Shown here: positions 33,470 to 45,400 of the stretch, piece after piece
Layout: every line of letters begins with the position of its first letter
How positions within the stretch are numbered: the stretch's first letter is position 1
Notes under the pieces: model-generated
What the model was told of the DNA's origin: nothing
What the model saw: only the letters and a program-made list of their open reading frames with translations
Database searches by the model: none
DNA from: Akebia trifoliata
Lineage: Eukaryota > Streptophyta > Magnoliopsida > Ranunculales > Lardizabalaceae
Assembly (NCBI GenBank): GCA_017979445.1
Contig: CM030714.1
Span: 10,957,569-11,021,568, forward strand
Length of the DNA stretch: 64,000 nt
Direction: 5' to 3'
Translations under genes and position numbers: made by a program

Positions 33470-33823
33470 GGGTAGCGTTCAAGGGCAAACTTTTTGGCAA
33501 AACATTTTTCAAAACATAGGTTAGAGGTTTTGGAATGGGCTGATTTTTTGTGAGGATGATCTCTATGGTGAGGAAATCATCCTCACCAAAAATCAGCCTA
33601 TTCCAAAACTTCTAAACCATGTTTACAAGCTGAAAAATCGTGGACCGTCCATTTTTTGTAAACTGTTTTTGATGGGGTTAGAAGTTTTGGAATGGGCTGA
33701 TTTTTGGTGAGGATGATCTCCTCACCGTAGAGATCATCCTCACCAAAAATCATCCCATTCCAAAACCTCTAACTCATGTTTTGAAAAATGTTTTGCCAAA
33801 AAGTTGGCCATTGAACGCCCCCC
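33470..33823. mobile_element. Palindromic MITE, type A (354 bp), last of the array
   Basis: GGGTAGCGTTCAAGGGCAAA left, GGCCATTGAACGCCCCCC right, then a short TA tract and ordinary sequence. Confidence 0.88.
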
Positions 33824-34014
33824 ATATATATATATATGGATATGGATTAGGATCCGTATACACATAAAGCTACTCATAAAGCTACTCATAAAGCTACAAT
33901 GTGTTTTATCTTATATATATCAGCCTGACTGAATTGAAACTTGACCACGGTCCGACCAGTTGAGGAAAATTTTGATTGGACTATTAGTTTGGTTTTTAAA
34001 ACATTGGTCTACAC

Positions 34015-34394
34015 TAGGGGTGCAACTTGGTTAGGCTTGGTTTGAGGTTAAATTGGAATTGAACCAATATAGATCGGATCTTCTAAACAAGAATCAGAAC
34101 AAAACCAAATTTCATTGGAATCCAACCAACCCAAATCAAACTAAAGTCAGTTTGGTTCGGTTCAGCTCTATGGGTTGCCAATATTCTATAAATTGTAAGT
34201 AACAATTTGTTAATGAAAAAACAAACATAAAATTTCATACAATAAATCAATAATCTATCCGTAAAAAGTCATTATTTTATCCATAAAAGATCATTAATCT
34301 ATGTCCTTAACTCCTAAAATCATTCATAATTTTATATATATTTATTGCATAAGAGTTTGATTTTCGGTATGAACCGGACTAAGTTGCACCCCTA
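34015..34394. mobile_element. hAT-like MITE, TAGGGGTGCAAC ends (380 bp)
   Basis: Terminal inverted repeats TAGGGGTGCAACTTGG and TAAGTTGCACCCCTA. Flanking 8-mers GTCTACAC / GTCTATAT agree at six of eight positions. TAGGG-type ends plus 8-bp duplications fit the hAT superfamily. AT-rich interior with no coding sequence. Confidence 0.78.
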
Positions 34395-34982
34395 GTCTAT
34401 ATGATTGCCCATGGAATGGACTAGAAAATAATCTCCTTTAAAATTGCAATTTCCAAGTATTGGATTGTTCATTTTCCGTAAAATCTACCATCCCACTCCA
34501 AGCGATTTTCCACTCTGGGAGCTAAATGCTTTCCCATCATAGTCCCCCGAAAATGATTTTCTCACCTCCGAACATTATACTCTCATGATTACCTTCACTT
34601 TCAAAGTTTTGTGGATAATTTCCTAATTGCAATCAAATGGTGAAATTCATTTTTTAATAGAATTCATTTTCCCTTGAAAACAAATTTCTTGTTATTCCTT
34701 GATATAAACATTTTCAAGGGGAAACGAATTCTTTGGAAAGATGATATTGAGAAAATGTATTCGATGGAAAAATGTAACTAGCTGCTTGTTAGTACCTTCG
34801 GAAAAAAAAAAATAAATAAATAAAAGGAGAGTTGGATTTAGCATAAACTATCTTTTCTTTTTCAATATTTACATATCTAGCGTTAGGTGCAAAAATTCAT
34901 TTTCCTAAGATGAGATGGGATTTTTTTTTTTTTGCTTTGGATTTGGATTTCAATCATGTTACATAATCATACAATTAAAAAT
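34395..34982. other. Intergenic, nothing recognised
   Basis: Low-complexity and AT-rich DNA with a short (AAAT)n tract near 34808. No gene or bounded repeat was seen. Confidence 0.35.
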
Positions 34983-35135
34983 TGAGTCGTGCTGGAATGA
35001 CCTCAAGATTGTATCCCATTTCTCACTTTTCTCACGTGCAAGTGTGTAGGAACCATAGATGCCTTTTCAATCGTATCTCGATGAAAAACATTTGTTATTC
35101 CTACACACTTTCACATCAGGAAAGTGAGATACGAG
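34983..35135. repeat. MITE-like inverted repeat with GAGTCGTG end
   Basis: GAGTCGTGCTGGAATGACCT at the left matches the CACGACTC end of the MITEs at 15172 and 60709. Inner TCTCACTTTTCTCACGTGCA / AGTGTGTAGGAA pairs with TTCCTACACACTTTCACATC. The right terminus was not found; it may be partial. Confidence 0.5.
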
Positions 35136-36560
35136 GTAGAATTGGGGATGTACATTCGGGTAAATCCAAACCGAAATTTTGGGTTCGGGTTTGTATACAA
35201 AATGTCAAACCAGAAGAAAACCTAACCAAAAAATTACGATTTTAGTTCCATTAAATTGCATGTAAAAAATATATATAATTATTTAAATACTTATTATTAT
35301 TATTTTATTAATGAGAATTTATTATCATAAAAATAATTATTCTGTTGTTGTCAATTTTATAAAGTATAAAATATTAAGATAGAAACAAGGAAAAAATAAA
35401 TAAATTGATTGGTAATTATTTATTACTATAAACTAATTATTATGTTGCCTATTATATAAAGTCAAAAAAATGTAAAGATAGAACTTTTTTTCTATTGGAT
35501 AACTATTATTTTAATATTAATATACTACTATTATATAAGTACTATAAAACAAGCGTCGTGTTGGAGTGACCTCAGCGAAACACGTGCTGGAGTGACCTCA
35601 GAAAGACATATGCGGGACTCCTTGACGTGGTGGTGCGCATGTCCATATATGCATTTTACTCGTATCACGAAGATATTTTTTATTGATAATTATTTATTAC
35701 TATAAAATGTGGTGGCGCGCATGTCCATATATGCATTTTACTCGTATCACGAAGATATTTTTTATTGATAATTATTTATTATTATAAAATAGGCATTTTG
35801 TTACCTATTATATAAAGTATCAAATATCAAGATAGAGTTTTTATTTATTTATTTAGTAACTATTTATTAAAATAAAATAGTTACTTTGTTGTCAAATGTA
35901 TACATATATGTAAAGAACATTTTCTTTGATTGCGAATTGTATAACCATAGAGATAGAAAGTAGACTGGGGGGGAATATTTCCACACAAAAAAAAAAAAAT
36001 TTTGATTTTTTTTGGATTTTTAGAAGTTTGATTTTGGGTTTGAGTTCAATTTCAAACTTAATTTTGATTCGATTTTGGAGGTTGTAAACCTAGACTCGAA
36101 CAAATTTATTTTGATTTTGACTCGGTTTAGACGCAATCAAACTAGATTATCGGATTCGATCCAAACAATGGGTTTCGTATAAAATGTACATAGCAATCTC
36201 GAGGTTACTTTAGCATTATTCTTAAAAATTGCATTTTTCAAATAAATTCATTTTTTGTGATAATTTTCTATTCCCAATCAATCATTTGGAGACCACCCCA
36301 AAAGTCAAACGTAGATAAAGGAGGATTGATTAGTTTAATATAATAAGTTATATAAGAGTAACAAAGTAATAATAAATAACTAATCACACAAACAAACCAT
36401 AACTGATGTTTTCTTTGTTTCCTTGATTTTACGCTATTTAATTACAGAAAATAAAAAATAAAATAAATAAACACAGAAATAGTCAACGAGGCGGCTGAAA
36501 TAAAAACACCACGTGGCAACACGTGATGGTTGATTTGACATTTATCACTGATGAAAGAAA
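35136..36560. other. AT-rich intergenic DNA with eroded repeats
   Basis: This holds an 82-bp tandem duplication (listed separately) and another GCGTCGTGTTGGAGTGACCT terminus near 35554. A stretch (35140-36190) has GGGTTCGGGTTTG and GATTTTGGAGG phrases like the interiors of hAT-like copies, but no clear ends. No gene was seen. Confidence 0.4.
35627..35790. repeat. 82-bp tandem duplication
   Basis: Copies at 35627-35708 and 35709-35790 each start GTGGTGGYGCGCATGTCCAT and run through TTTACTCGTATCACGAAGAT to ATTATAAAAT. They differ at two or three bases only, so the duplication is recent. Confidence 0.92.
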
Positions 36561-38322
36561 TCAAACTGTGGGCCCATCTTTCTTCTTTTTCCTACCGTTC
36601 CATGGGACCACCTGCTTAAGGGTTCCATAAATGCTTGCCTGTATTCCACATCATTAATAATAATTAAATTATTATTTAATCATTATAATAGCAGAATTAG
36701 TTGAAATTTGAAAAGACACAAAAGGGTTATTAAAAAAAAAGTGCAAAATTAGATTAAAAAAATATTGATTTATTTTCCAAAATTAATGTCTTTAAAATTA
36801 CAACAAAATGTATAAGAATGTTCATATGGAGTTATGGAATTATGGATTATAACATTTCAATTGAGTTAGATTATGATATAAAATTTTGTTAAACTCAATT
36901 GAGACTCTTATGTTTGATGAAAGACTTAGAAATATAAATTTGAATTTCTTTCCATCTAGAAAAGATGGACACAATACTATAAGATTCATGTTGTCAAATC
37001 CCAAATGTATTACGATCCCAAGAGAAAAATAAAAAGAATGTAAATAAAGACATGGAAGTAAATTTTAACTCATTCTCAATAACACAAAACTTGTTTTTTG
37101 ACAGATTATCATTCCAAATCTTTTAAGTACAACTTTATTATTATTCTGTTTGTTAAATTAATTGTCGAGCTCATTAATTTATGCCAATGTTAAAATAAGG
37201 TTGATAGCTTATCATAAAATTAGAGAGTTGCTATTGCCACACCAATACTTATGTAAATTATCGAAGAATTCCACATAGTTGGTGTGGCAATAGTAACTCT
37301 CTAAAATTAAATGGTGAAACTAATAATTGATAAACATTGTGATATAGAGCTTGGATTGAGAAATATTATTTAGAGAAACAAAATTTTTTTTTTACCATGA
37401 AAAAGAATAACTTGCCTTTAAAAATCACATAACTTTTTAATAAGAGAAACCTAAATAATTTTAATATAAATGAAATAAAAATAAGAAAAATATATAAAAA
37501 TAGCTGAATTTTTCCAATAAATTACATCTCTAAAAAAAAAAAAAAAGTATGTCCAAATGGGTCTAATCTCAAATAAAAAGAAAATACTAAAATGGGTTCA
37601 ATTCACATAAAAAATATTATTAAAAATAAAAAGAGCAATAATTTAAATAAAAAAATCCATCATAAAATGGATAACAAAATGATTAAATGAAGAAAACAAC
37701 GTTTAAGAGGAGGAAGTTGTGTTAGTGGTGGACTTACCCACAAGTTAGACCTTGTTTGAGAGAGACTCAAGAAGCTCCCACTCCTTTTAAACCTAGTGAT
37801 CTTCACCTTTGTACTCCCAACACCACCACCATCACCAACCATTAAAGAAGAAGAAGAAGTAGATGAAATGTCAAAATTATCCTCACCAACGTTTCTATTT
37901 CCCTTCAAACCTTTCTTCCCCCAGTAACCAACAAAGTACGCTCTATCCTTACTCTGCCCTTCTCCTCTCTCAAGACTACTAAAAGAACTCTGACGCTCTC
38001 CACTAAAAGAAGCAGAGTAAGATACAGACCTACCCACATAAGGTCCATCCAACACAGTTGTGGGTGAGGGTATATTGGTACTTTTAGACTCTGTTAAGAA
38101 GAGCCTTGGAGGTAGTTCAAGGTACCTAGCACTGCTAGCCTTGGACAAGTTTGTGGTGTAGGTTCGGGGCTTACCTGGTGCCTCTTCCCACTGGAATGGA
38201 ACCGAAGCTGGTGGTCTAAGTGGTGGTGTTAACATACCTGGAGGTTCGGGTGATTGGCTTGGAAGTGAGAAGAGGGAGAGCTTAGGTGTGGAGCTTGGTT
38301 CGGGGTCTGGCTCGGAATCCAT
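36561..38322 (-). CDS. DUF688-type plant protein
   Basis: Two minus-strand exons: 38322-37738 (195 codons) and 36638-36561 (25 codons plus stop), total 220 residues. Exon 1 ends LSQTRSNLW at donor TGG/GTAAGT. Exon 2 begins after acceptor GGAATACAG and reads ASIYGTLKQVVPWNGRKKKK then DGPTV. The phase is 0 at the junction, and the join gives the LWASIYG...KQVVPW end typical of this family. Seen: a Pro/Ser-rich N-terminus, the diagnostic VPFQWEEAPGKP at residues 41-52, a Ser-rich middle, and a basic end. The family is plant-specific and of unknown biochemical function; no enzyme motif or membrane segment is visible. The ~1.1 kb intron holds a MITE. Reading exon 1 through the intron would give a false C-terminus of equal total length, which was rejected. 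Confidence 0.88.
37221..37303. repeat. MITE of the TATTGCCACA family inside DUF688 intron
   Basis: TAGAGAGTTGCTATTGCCAC and its inverse GTGGCAATAGTAACTCTCTA bound an 83-bp hairpin, in the single intron of the DUF688 gene. Confidence 0.85.
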
Positions 38323-38698
38323 CTCTCTGATGGTTTGTGTTCTTTTAGTTTGTTATAAAGAGGAGAGTATGTGAAACAAACGCTCCTTTAGGCTTCTTGT
38401 TCACAAGAAAAGTGAGGACTTTTTCATTTCAGTTCACTTGAAATTACGTAAATAACCTTGGGACTAAAGGACATGAATGAGAGACTTAGTTTGGGAGATA
38501 TTAATGGTCAAAAATTCAAAGTGATTGAGTGATTATGACCGTTGGATGAAACTTGAGAAAGATCAAAGCTGAGTAGCTGAGATGGGATTGATTGACATTG
38601 GATGCTTACGTGTGAGAGTATTTCTTTCTGTCTTTATCAGAGATCGTTCCCAAAATCTAAACCCACGAACAAAAATAGAGTAATTGATTACTATTTTT
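38323..38698. promoter_or_regulatory. Probable promoter and 5' UTR of DUF688 gene
   Basis: About 375 bp between the DUF688 start codon and a mobile-element end. On the minus strand there is no certain TATA box; TTATAAAGAGG near 38350 is too close to the ATG to judge. Position is the only strong argument. Confidence 0.35.
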
Positions 38699-39840
38699 TG
38701 AGTGATTTAGAAATACCCTTCAACATTTTGTAAATATTTGTGATACCCCTATTTTTTTCAAACTGATGACAATGTCCCTTGACCTCGGTCTACCCTAATA
38801 CAACAATGGAAAATGACAAAACTATCCTCATCTTCAAATTGTAATAAAAAACCCTTGATTTTTCTTGTTTGACTAAAATTATTTAACTTAATCTTTTAAC
38901 CTTCAGATTATATTTTACCTCAAGAACAAGATATGATTTTTGGATAGAAAAATTAAGGATTTTCTACTAAGGGTTAGGATGAGGTTGAAAATTGTGGATG
39001 CAATTTTCGCACCACCTCAAGATCTACAACTTTCTTACTGATGCTTCCTTTCTCTTGTGAATCCTCTTGGGTGTAGTTTCATCACAAATCCTTTGACGCC
39101 CAAGTTAATCCACATGATAATTTCAACAGGATTTCAATGGATAGAATTACGTGCATTTGATTTGCATGATTTTGTCCCTTTGAGAGTGAAAAGAGAGAGG
39201 TAGAGTCTCCTTTTTAGACGTCTCTTAATCCATCACTATCCTGATTAAACAACCTTGCATTAGGATTCTTTATTTTAAATAATTTTTTTTATTAGATTTT
39301 ATTCTTTATGGGATCCATTTTATTTAAGATCTCCCCCCACCCTCCAACGAATTCCATCTAAACACAAGCCCAGATACCTAAAAATCGGGATTTGACATGA
39401 TCTGAGATGGCACGTGCTCGAGATAATTCCCTCGACCTATTATCTTCTAACTCTAACCCCTCACTTGTCAATCTCTAAGACCTCTTCCCCTGGCCTATGA
39501 GCTCGGCGCCACCTTTTCTACCATCGACCTAACCACATCTCAAGGTGATACTTATTGCAGTCTTGGGACTTGCAAATTTGACCTTCCACAAAAATCGATG
39601 AGTTGAAGGTGAGGTTGAATAAATTATGAATAATTTATCTTTAAAGAAATTTGTAATTGATATTTATTTTGCAAGAAAAATTAAAGATTTTTGGGTAGAG
39701 GTTGAAGATTAGGGAATTTAGATCATTTTTCATTTTGTCTATAAGAGAAGATTGAGTTCAAGGGTCATGTCATTAGTTTGAAAACATAGTGGGCATCTCA
39801 ATATTCACCAAAATGTCAAGGTGTATGTCTAAATGACCCA
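38699..39840. mobile_element. Mutator-like foldback element (1.14 kb) with 9-bp duplication
   Basis: Ends TGAGTGATTTAGAAATACCC and GTATGTCTAAATGACCCA pair, and the inverted repeat continues about 100 bp inward (CAACATTTTGTAAATATTTG / CAATATTCACCAAAATGTC; TTTCAAACTGATGACAATG / CATTAGTTTGAAAACATAG). Perfect 9-mers ACTATTTTT lie at 38690-38698 and 39841-39849. Long inverted repeats and 9-bp duplications fit Mutator-like elements. The interior at 39360-39560 is less AT-rich than the rest and could be acquired DNA; no known protein was recognised. Confidence 0.75.
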
Positions 39841-40294
39841 ACTATTTTTGTCTATTTTATATTTGTGGTTTGTAAAATTATATTGACCAAATATTAGAGA
39901 GGGACACAACTTCCAAGATTCCTACCATCCATTCATGCACCCTTACTGACCAAAACGTGTATACTAAGTTGTGTGCATCCATTTTCCACGATATACTTAG
40001 ATTATTATACTCAAATATCAGTTTGATTGTGATTTGTGTTCCTTTATTTTATTCACTCCAACATTTTCTTTTCTAATTAAAATAATAAAATCTTCTATTT
40101 TATAATTTGTTGTTCTTGGGCGTTCATGTTAATCCTACACTTGTTTCAGACATTAAAAGGAGATGAAACATCTGATATCACTCTGCTAGAAATGGCTTAA
40201 ACAAATTTTGGGTCTTTCTCATTTTTGATGATTTTTTTATACTCCGATTCAACCCCTTGGTCGTGCATAACAAACTGATGCCAGGCTCCTGGCC

Positions 40295-40896
40295 TAGGGG
40301 TATCAATGGGTCGGTTCCTATGATATTTGGAACCATAATCTTTATATTTTATCGATTCTGATTCCGATTTTAAAATAAATGAAACCGGAATCGGAACCAT
40401 CAAAAATCATGGGTACCCATCGATTCCGATTCTCAATAATTGAATGAGAAAAATTATTTCAAAATCATTATAGTAAAAATTTCTTCTCAAAAATAACATT
40501 ATTTGTAAAGTATCAACTTAATAATAATTTGTTTCACTAAAATAATTATTTAATGACTTATTTTCAAACATTAAAATGTATTTCCTTTACGAGTAATAAA
40601 TTTAAAAAGAAACGACTCTTCTTAAACTCAAATATCTAGTTTATATGAAATTTGAAGAATTTTATATCATATATGCTAATTTTAAGATACATGATTACCT
40701 AGAATCATGTATACTATAAAAATAAATGACAAAATAAATCGATTCCGGGTACCCATTGGATAGAACCTAATGGTTCCAGTTCCTATCGGTTCGATTTCAT
40801 ATTAGACCCAACTCTAATCGGTTCCAATAAAAAGGGAACTGGAACCGGGCTTTTCGATTTCGATTCCGGGTAAATGGGTACCCATTGACACCCCTA
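40295..40896. mobile_element. hAT-like element, TAGGGGTATCAATGGG ends (602 bp)
   Basis: Terminal inverted repeats TAGGGGTATCAATGGG and CCCATTGACACCCCTA. Flanking 8-mers TCCTGGCC and CCCTGGCC match at seven of eight bases. The interior carries repeated GGTACCCAT and GATTCCG phrases. No coding sequence. Confidence 0.82.
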
Positions 40897-40904
40897 CCCT
40901 GGCC

Positions 40905-42418
40905 TTCGATTGTACACTATTGAAAGTTAACTAAGTACCCTAATCTTCAAAATTTAATAATAAAAAAAAACCTCCGTTTTTCTTCCCAAAACTAATCATC
41001 GCCGAGCTCTTCAATCTCTATGTTAAATTATTTTTAATCTATATTCAATCTTACCTTTATCTTTCGTGGAAAACACCTGATTTTTCTATTCAAAATTACA
41101 TCTTCTACTACAAAAATCATATCTTGTTCTTGACCGTTTACGTTTTTAAGGTTGAGGTAGACATAATCTTAAGGTTGAAGAGTACGGGAATTTTCTATTT
41201 TTTACCCCTAGAGGTCAAAGATGTCTGAATTTGGGTACTACAAATTGAAGATGAGGGCATGTAAGTCATTTTCCATCGATCAACTATAGAATAAGGAGAT
41301 CAAGGTTCTTTTCTTCAATTTAACAACACTGGGTAACTAATATATTCACCAAAATGTAGAGGGGATTGTTCAAATAACCTTTTTAAGCATAACATGATAA
41401 AAACATGTTTAAGAAAAGAAAAGAGAAAATTCCTAAAAGCAGTCAAAACTAATACCCAAATACCATGATAAATCACCTATCTCAACTCCTAGAGTAAACA
41501 AGTCTTTGTTCTTACAGAGGCAGAAATTATTCACTTTGACTTAGTGAGTCACATACAACTACGATTCTCCCTTCTACTACCAACCATTCCTTACCTCTTA
41601 TGCTATTCCATGGTCACACTCACACCTCACCTATGCTAATTTTTCTCTCTAAGCATTAAATATGATAAGATCAAGAACTGTTAAATAAATAAAAGCAAGC
41701 TTTCATTTCATACATCATAGGGAGAAACCAGAAACACACACATCTCTATTTTTTTGTTTTTTTTATGTGGGATTTGTCCAATATGATGTGGAGTGGACCA
41801 GTGTTTTCGTATTGGCCAAATCAATCCACAAGGATGATCACAACCATTCAGGCTAGACTTTTTGTTGACCCATTATTAAATGATTGTGATGGGCAACTAC
41901 CAACATTCAAATTGGTTTGTATTTTGTTCTAGTAGTTACAGACAAGGGTCATCAATTGGTGGATCTTGATACTTGATCATCTTCATGATCCTAAAGCTAA
42001 AATAATTATAGTCGGCAGGATGTGAACCACAGATTTCTCCTTGTCTAAATTATGCAAACAAAACCCATGTCCCCATACTACTAATTCTCAATCGGAAAAT
42101 TAAAGTTGCCCAAAGAACAGATGAAACAAAGACATCAATGCCATTAATTGAAACAAGAAAAGAAAACTAAACAACAAACAAGTGATAATCCTGGAAAACA
42201 TTTTTCGGTCATCTTAAATCTTAAACTTGATAAAATGGGGGGCAAAGTAATACTTTTACCAAGCTAGTAATAGGTTGAAAATTGAGATTCCAAAAATTGT
42301 TTTTAGGAGCATAATTTACCACAAAGGGAATTAGTAATTGTTCCGCAACGCTCTCCAATTCACTTGCATAACCGTGCAACTGCTCAATAATGATCTCTAT
42401 TTGCAAAGTTCGCATCTT
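40905..42418. other. Intergenic region downstream of RPN12
   Basis: No gene was seen. A right terminal repeat of the foldback family (TTCACCAAAATGTAGAGGGG) lies near 41352 without a matching left end. The part nearest 42418 should contain the RPN12 3' UTR. Confidence 0.4.
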
Positions 42419-45400
42419 CTACACAATTCGTTCCAATTCTCTCGCATAACTGAGTGTCTGATTAATGAGTTGCAGAGATGGTATCTCCTTGGAAGGTGCC
42501 GACTCTTTCACCTTCTGGAAGAACACAGACCCATTCTTTACCTCCCACTCAGGACGCTCCTGCATGCATTAAAAAAGTGTGATAATGATAATAATAATAA
42601 TAATAATTCAATTTTGTAATTCATTTATAGAATCCCAGAAAAATGCCTACCAACACATCAACCTATAGATTCAGTTGGACATATCTAGGTGGGCCATAGC
42701 AAGAAGTAGAACACAGATATAATACATGCCGTGGTCAGGAAAATAGTGTATGCATCAGACAGATCACTCCAATAAAATTTAGCAGCTGTCTTTAGTAGAT
42801 GAGGGGTCAGTCAATCCATGAATAACACATGAGATCTACTCAAAAATTGAAAATAAAAACAAAAATTGAGGTCTTGATATTTAGGTGGGAATCTGTATGT
42901 AAGCCAGAGGGCTAACTACCGACTTGTGGACTACATTTTGTATTTTGATGGTCATCTCAGACCATCAAATTTACTATCGTAACAATAAAATTTATACTTA
43001 AAAAAAATGAATAAATTGAAATACAAATGTAGCGTACATACAACTCTCCATCTATCCAAAGTTGCTTTTACTCAAGATTGGTTCAATGAAAAATGTAACA
43101 ATATTGCATTATATTCGGACAGCCTTTGGATGAGGGAGGAATGAGATGTAACATGTCAAGAGTGCTTACAAGTATCTAGCACCGAAAAAAAAAGGTGAGG
43201 GCCAAAAGTATAAGTAATTCAAAGCACTAGGACCATACAACATAAAAGAAAAAAAAAAATGATGACTGATAAACTGGTAATAAAACTAACATCATTTCAT
43301 ATAAGTAGAGCACAAAAATTGATCCGTTAAATTCAAATATTTGACTGGTCAATGTAACAAAGGCAAGAAATAAGAGTACAGAATTCATTAGCTGCAAAAG
43401 TGTTCACCTCTGTGATATATTCAGAAAGTTCTTGATCAGATGAGAACATCAACATTTGACGGGCATCATTAATTGAAAGATAATCATATGCCTTTTCACT
43501 ACATCCAGCTATTTCATCTCTGCGAGTCATAAATAAGATATAAAGAAAGAAAACAATGTGAATAAAAATCATAATTTCCATAATTAAATTTTGATGAGCA
43601 AATTTCAGAGACTTCCAGGTAGGCCATAAAGTAGGCTACCAACAGCATTCTACTACAAATGGTGTACACGGAAATTAGACCCACTCTCCAGCTGTTCTAC
43701 ATACTAATTTGACTTAAGATTAGATGGTGCAACTATCCATTGGATACTTTTCCTTTTTCTTTCTCTTTTTTTTACCTGCAATTAGGGCTGTCAATTGATC
43801 GGATCAGACACGAAATCTGATTGGATATCCTTGGGTCTGGATTGATGATTTAGATTCCGATAAGTATCTGATCCAATAAGGTTCTGATCTGATATCTTAT
43901 TGGATCAGATCTGGATTGACCATGTCCCGATCCAATAAAATGTTTAAAATTATATAAATCATCAAATCGGGTTTGGTCCAATCCAGACCCAATCCGATTG
44001 TTATTGGACTGGATTTGGATTTCAATATTGAGATCTGATAAAAACCCGATTGGGAACTGATCCAATCCTTATCAGATTGGTACCAAATCAACCCAGATTC
44101 GAACCCAATCCATTGACAGTCCTAACTGCAATGTTCCCCATAACATTTTTAAAAAAAATATGTGAAAGAACAATCCTTGACTGAAGATATGGCTTATGAC
44201 AGAGTTGAAGGGAGATGAGGATTCATGCTGCCGACCCCTTTTTTTCCCCTTTTGTAAGCTTATTCCTTGATTGCAAAAATTATTTTCTATTGATCGAAAA
44301 AAAAAATCATTATCTTCATACAAAATTTTTTCCACATGAATTTCCATGTCTAAAACCAGTCAGTGAAACAGTACAAATTCTTCTATCAGCACTAAAACAC
44401 ACATTTTTTTTTTCTCAATTTTAAATAGTCACTATGATAGGTCAAAGTCAAACATATTACCTGACCGTCTTTGCCAGAAGATCCATGAAATAAACGTAGG
44501 TCTCATGTGGCACTGTCTGTCTGGCAGTCAATACACGGTTGTAAGCCCCTTCCATGAAGGATTGTTCCAATTCCACAGCATGCTTGATGCAGGCATTTTC
44601 CAGAGCAGCTGCCGAAAGCAGTTCCAATTCTGTGTGGAATTCAGCTATTCTATTTTGCACCAGGAGCCTTAGAAGGTTAAGGCCTAAAATTGGGTACTCC
44701 TGAGGGGATGGAGGGAGGCGGCTACTGTTCCAGAAAAAAAGATAATAATAGTTGCAAACAAAGCCTTGAAGAATAAAAAGGTGAGGTGAAATTCGGCAAC
44801 AATAAAATTGTAGATGAATAAAATCCCTCCAAAAGATATTTAAGGGCATGCAAGTTTTCTGAACAAGAGTTGCACCTAGTAACCCTACTACTATTATTTA
44901 ATTGGTAACCATAGTTGAAATAATTTGAAATCAAAAGAAGATTACCTTGTATCAGTATAATAAGGTTTCAATTGGAAAAAGTCCCTCTCAAAGGCATCTT
45001 GATCTTCAATCTTGACACTCAGAACAACAGCATGCTCATATATATCCCCTGAAAGTGGTCATGGTCACTAAAAGTACAAAACGAGAATTTGCAAGCCACT
45101 ACACAAGCATACTGACTTTTCTTTTCATAAGTAATAGGGGGTATATCAAGAACAGAGGAAAATAAATAACCCAATAAATCAAAAAAGAAAAAAAAAACTT
45201 AAAAAACTCCTTGAAAAAAATATGCCATGAATAAACGCAAAATAAATAATGTATGTTTATGTAAAGAATTTTACTTGCTATTGTCAGTTCATCAACAGCA
45301 TTCGGTGAATCTTCAAACAACGGTGGAAGGCTTTTAAATTCTGTCAATAAAACCTGCAAGGTAAAAGGAAAGATGGTTGAGTTCAGATGATAATATCAGG

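Larger units (their letters stand above)
24939..33836. mobile_element. Array of about 20 TA-flanked palindromic MITEs
   Basis: Twenty elements (two of them fused) of roughly 320-415 bp follow one another, separated almost only by TA tracts of about 6-60 bp; a 21st is nested in one of them. Each has long terminal inverted repeats (about 150 bp per arm). Each arm contains its own hairpin built on GGGCTGATTTTTGGTGAGGA and its inverse around GATCTC...GAGATC. The centre carries GGACCGTCC or its complement next to TTTTTTGTAAA. Six outer-arm types (A-F) are listed individually below. Insertion of TA-targeting elements into the TA tracts beside earlier copies would explain the layout. Rice Micron elements are a known case of microsatellite-associated MITEs. 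Whether these are related is not known. None has coding capacity. Confidence 0.9.

Noticed and set aside
24998..33823. Small frames across the MITE array (for example at 26639, 27695, 29888, 30315)
   Set aside because: They are translations of palindromic repeat and TA tracts, differing from copy to copy.
24939..33836. CRISPR-like array from regular spacing of repeats and spacers
   Set aside because: Repeats are 320-415 bp palindromes with TA spacers in plant DNA; they are MITEs, not CRISPR.
37660..37737. Extension of DUF688 exon 1 to the stop at 37660
   Set aside because: It crosses a strong GTAAGT donor and replaces the family's conserved C-terminus with an unrelated Leu/Ile tail.
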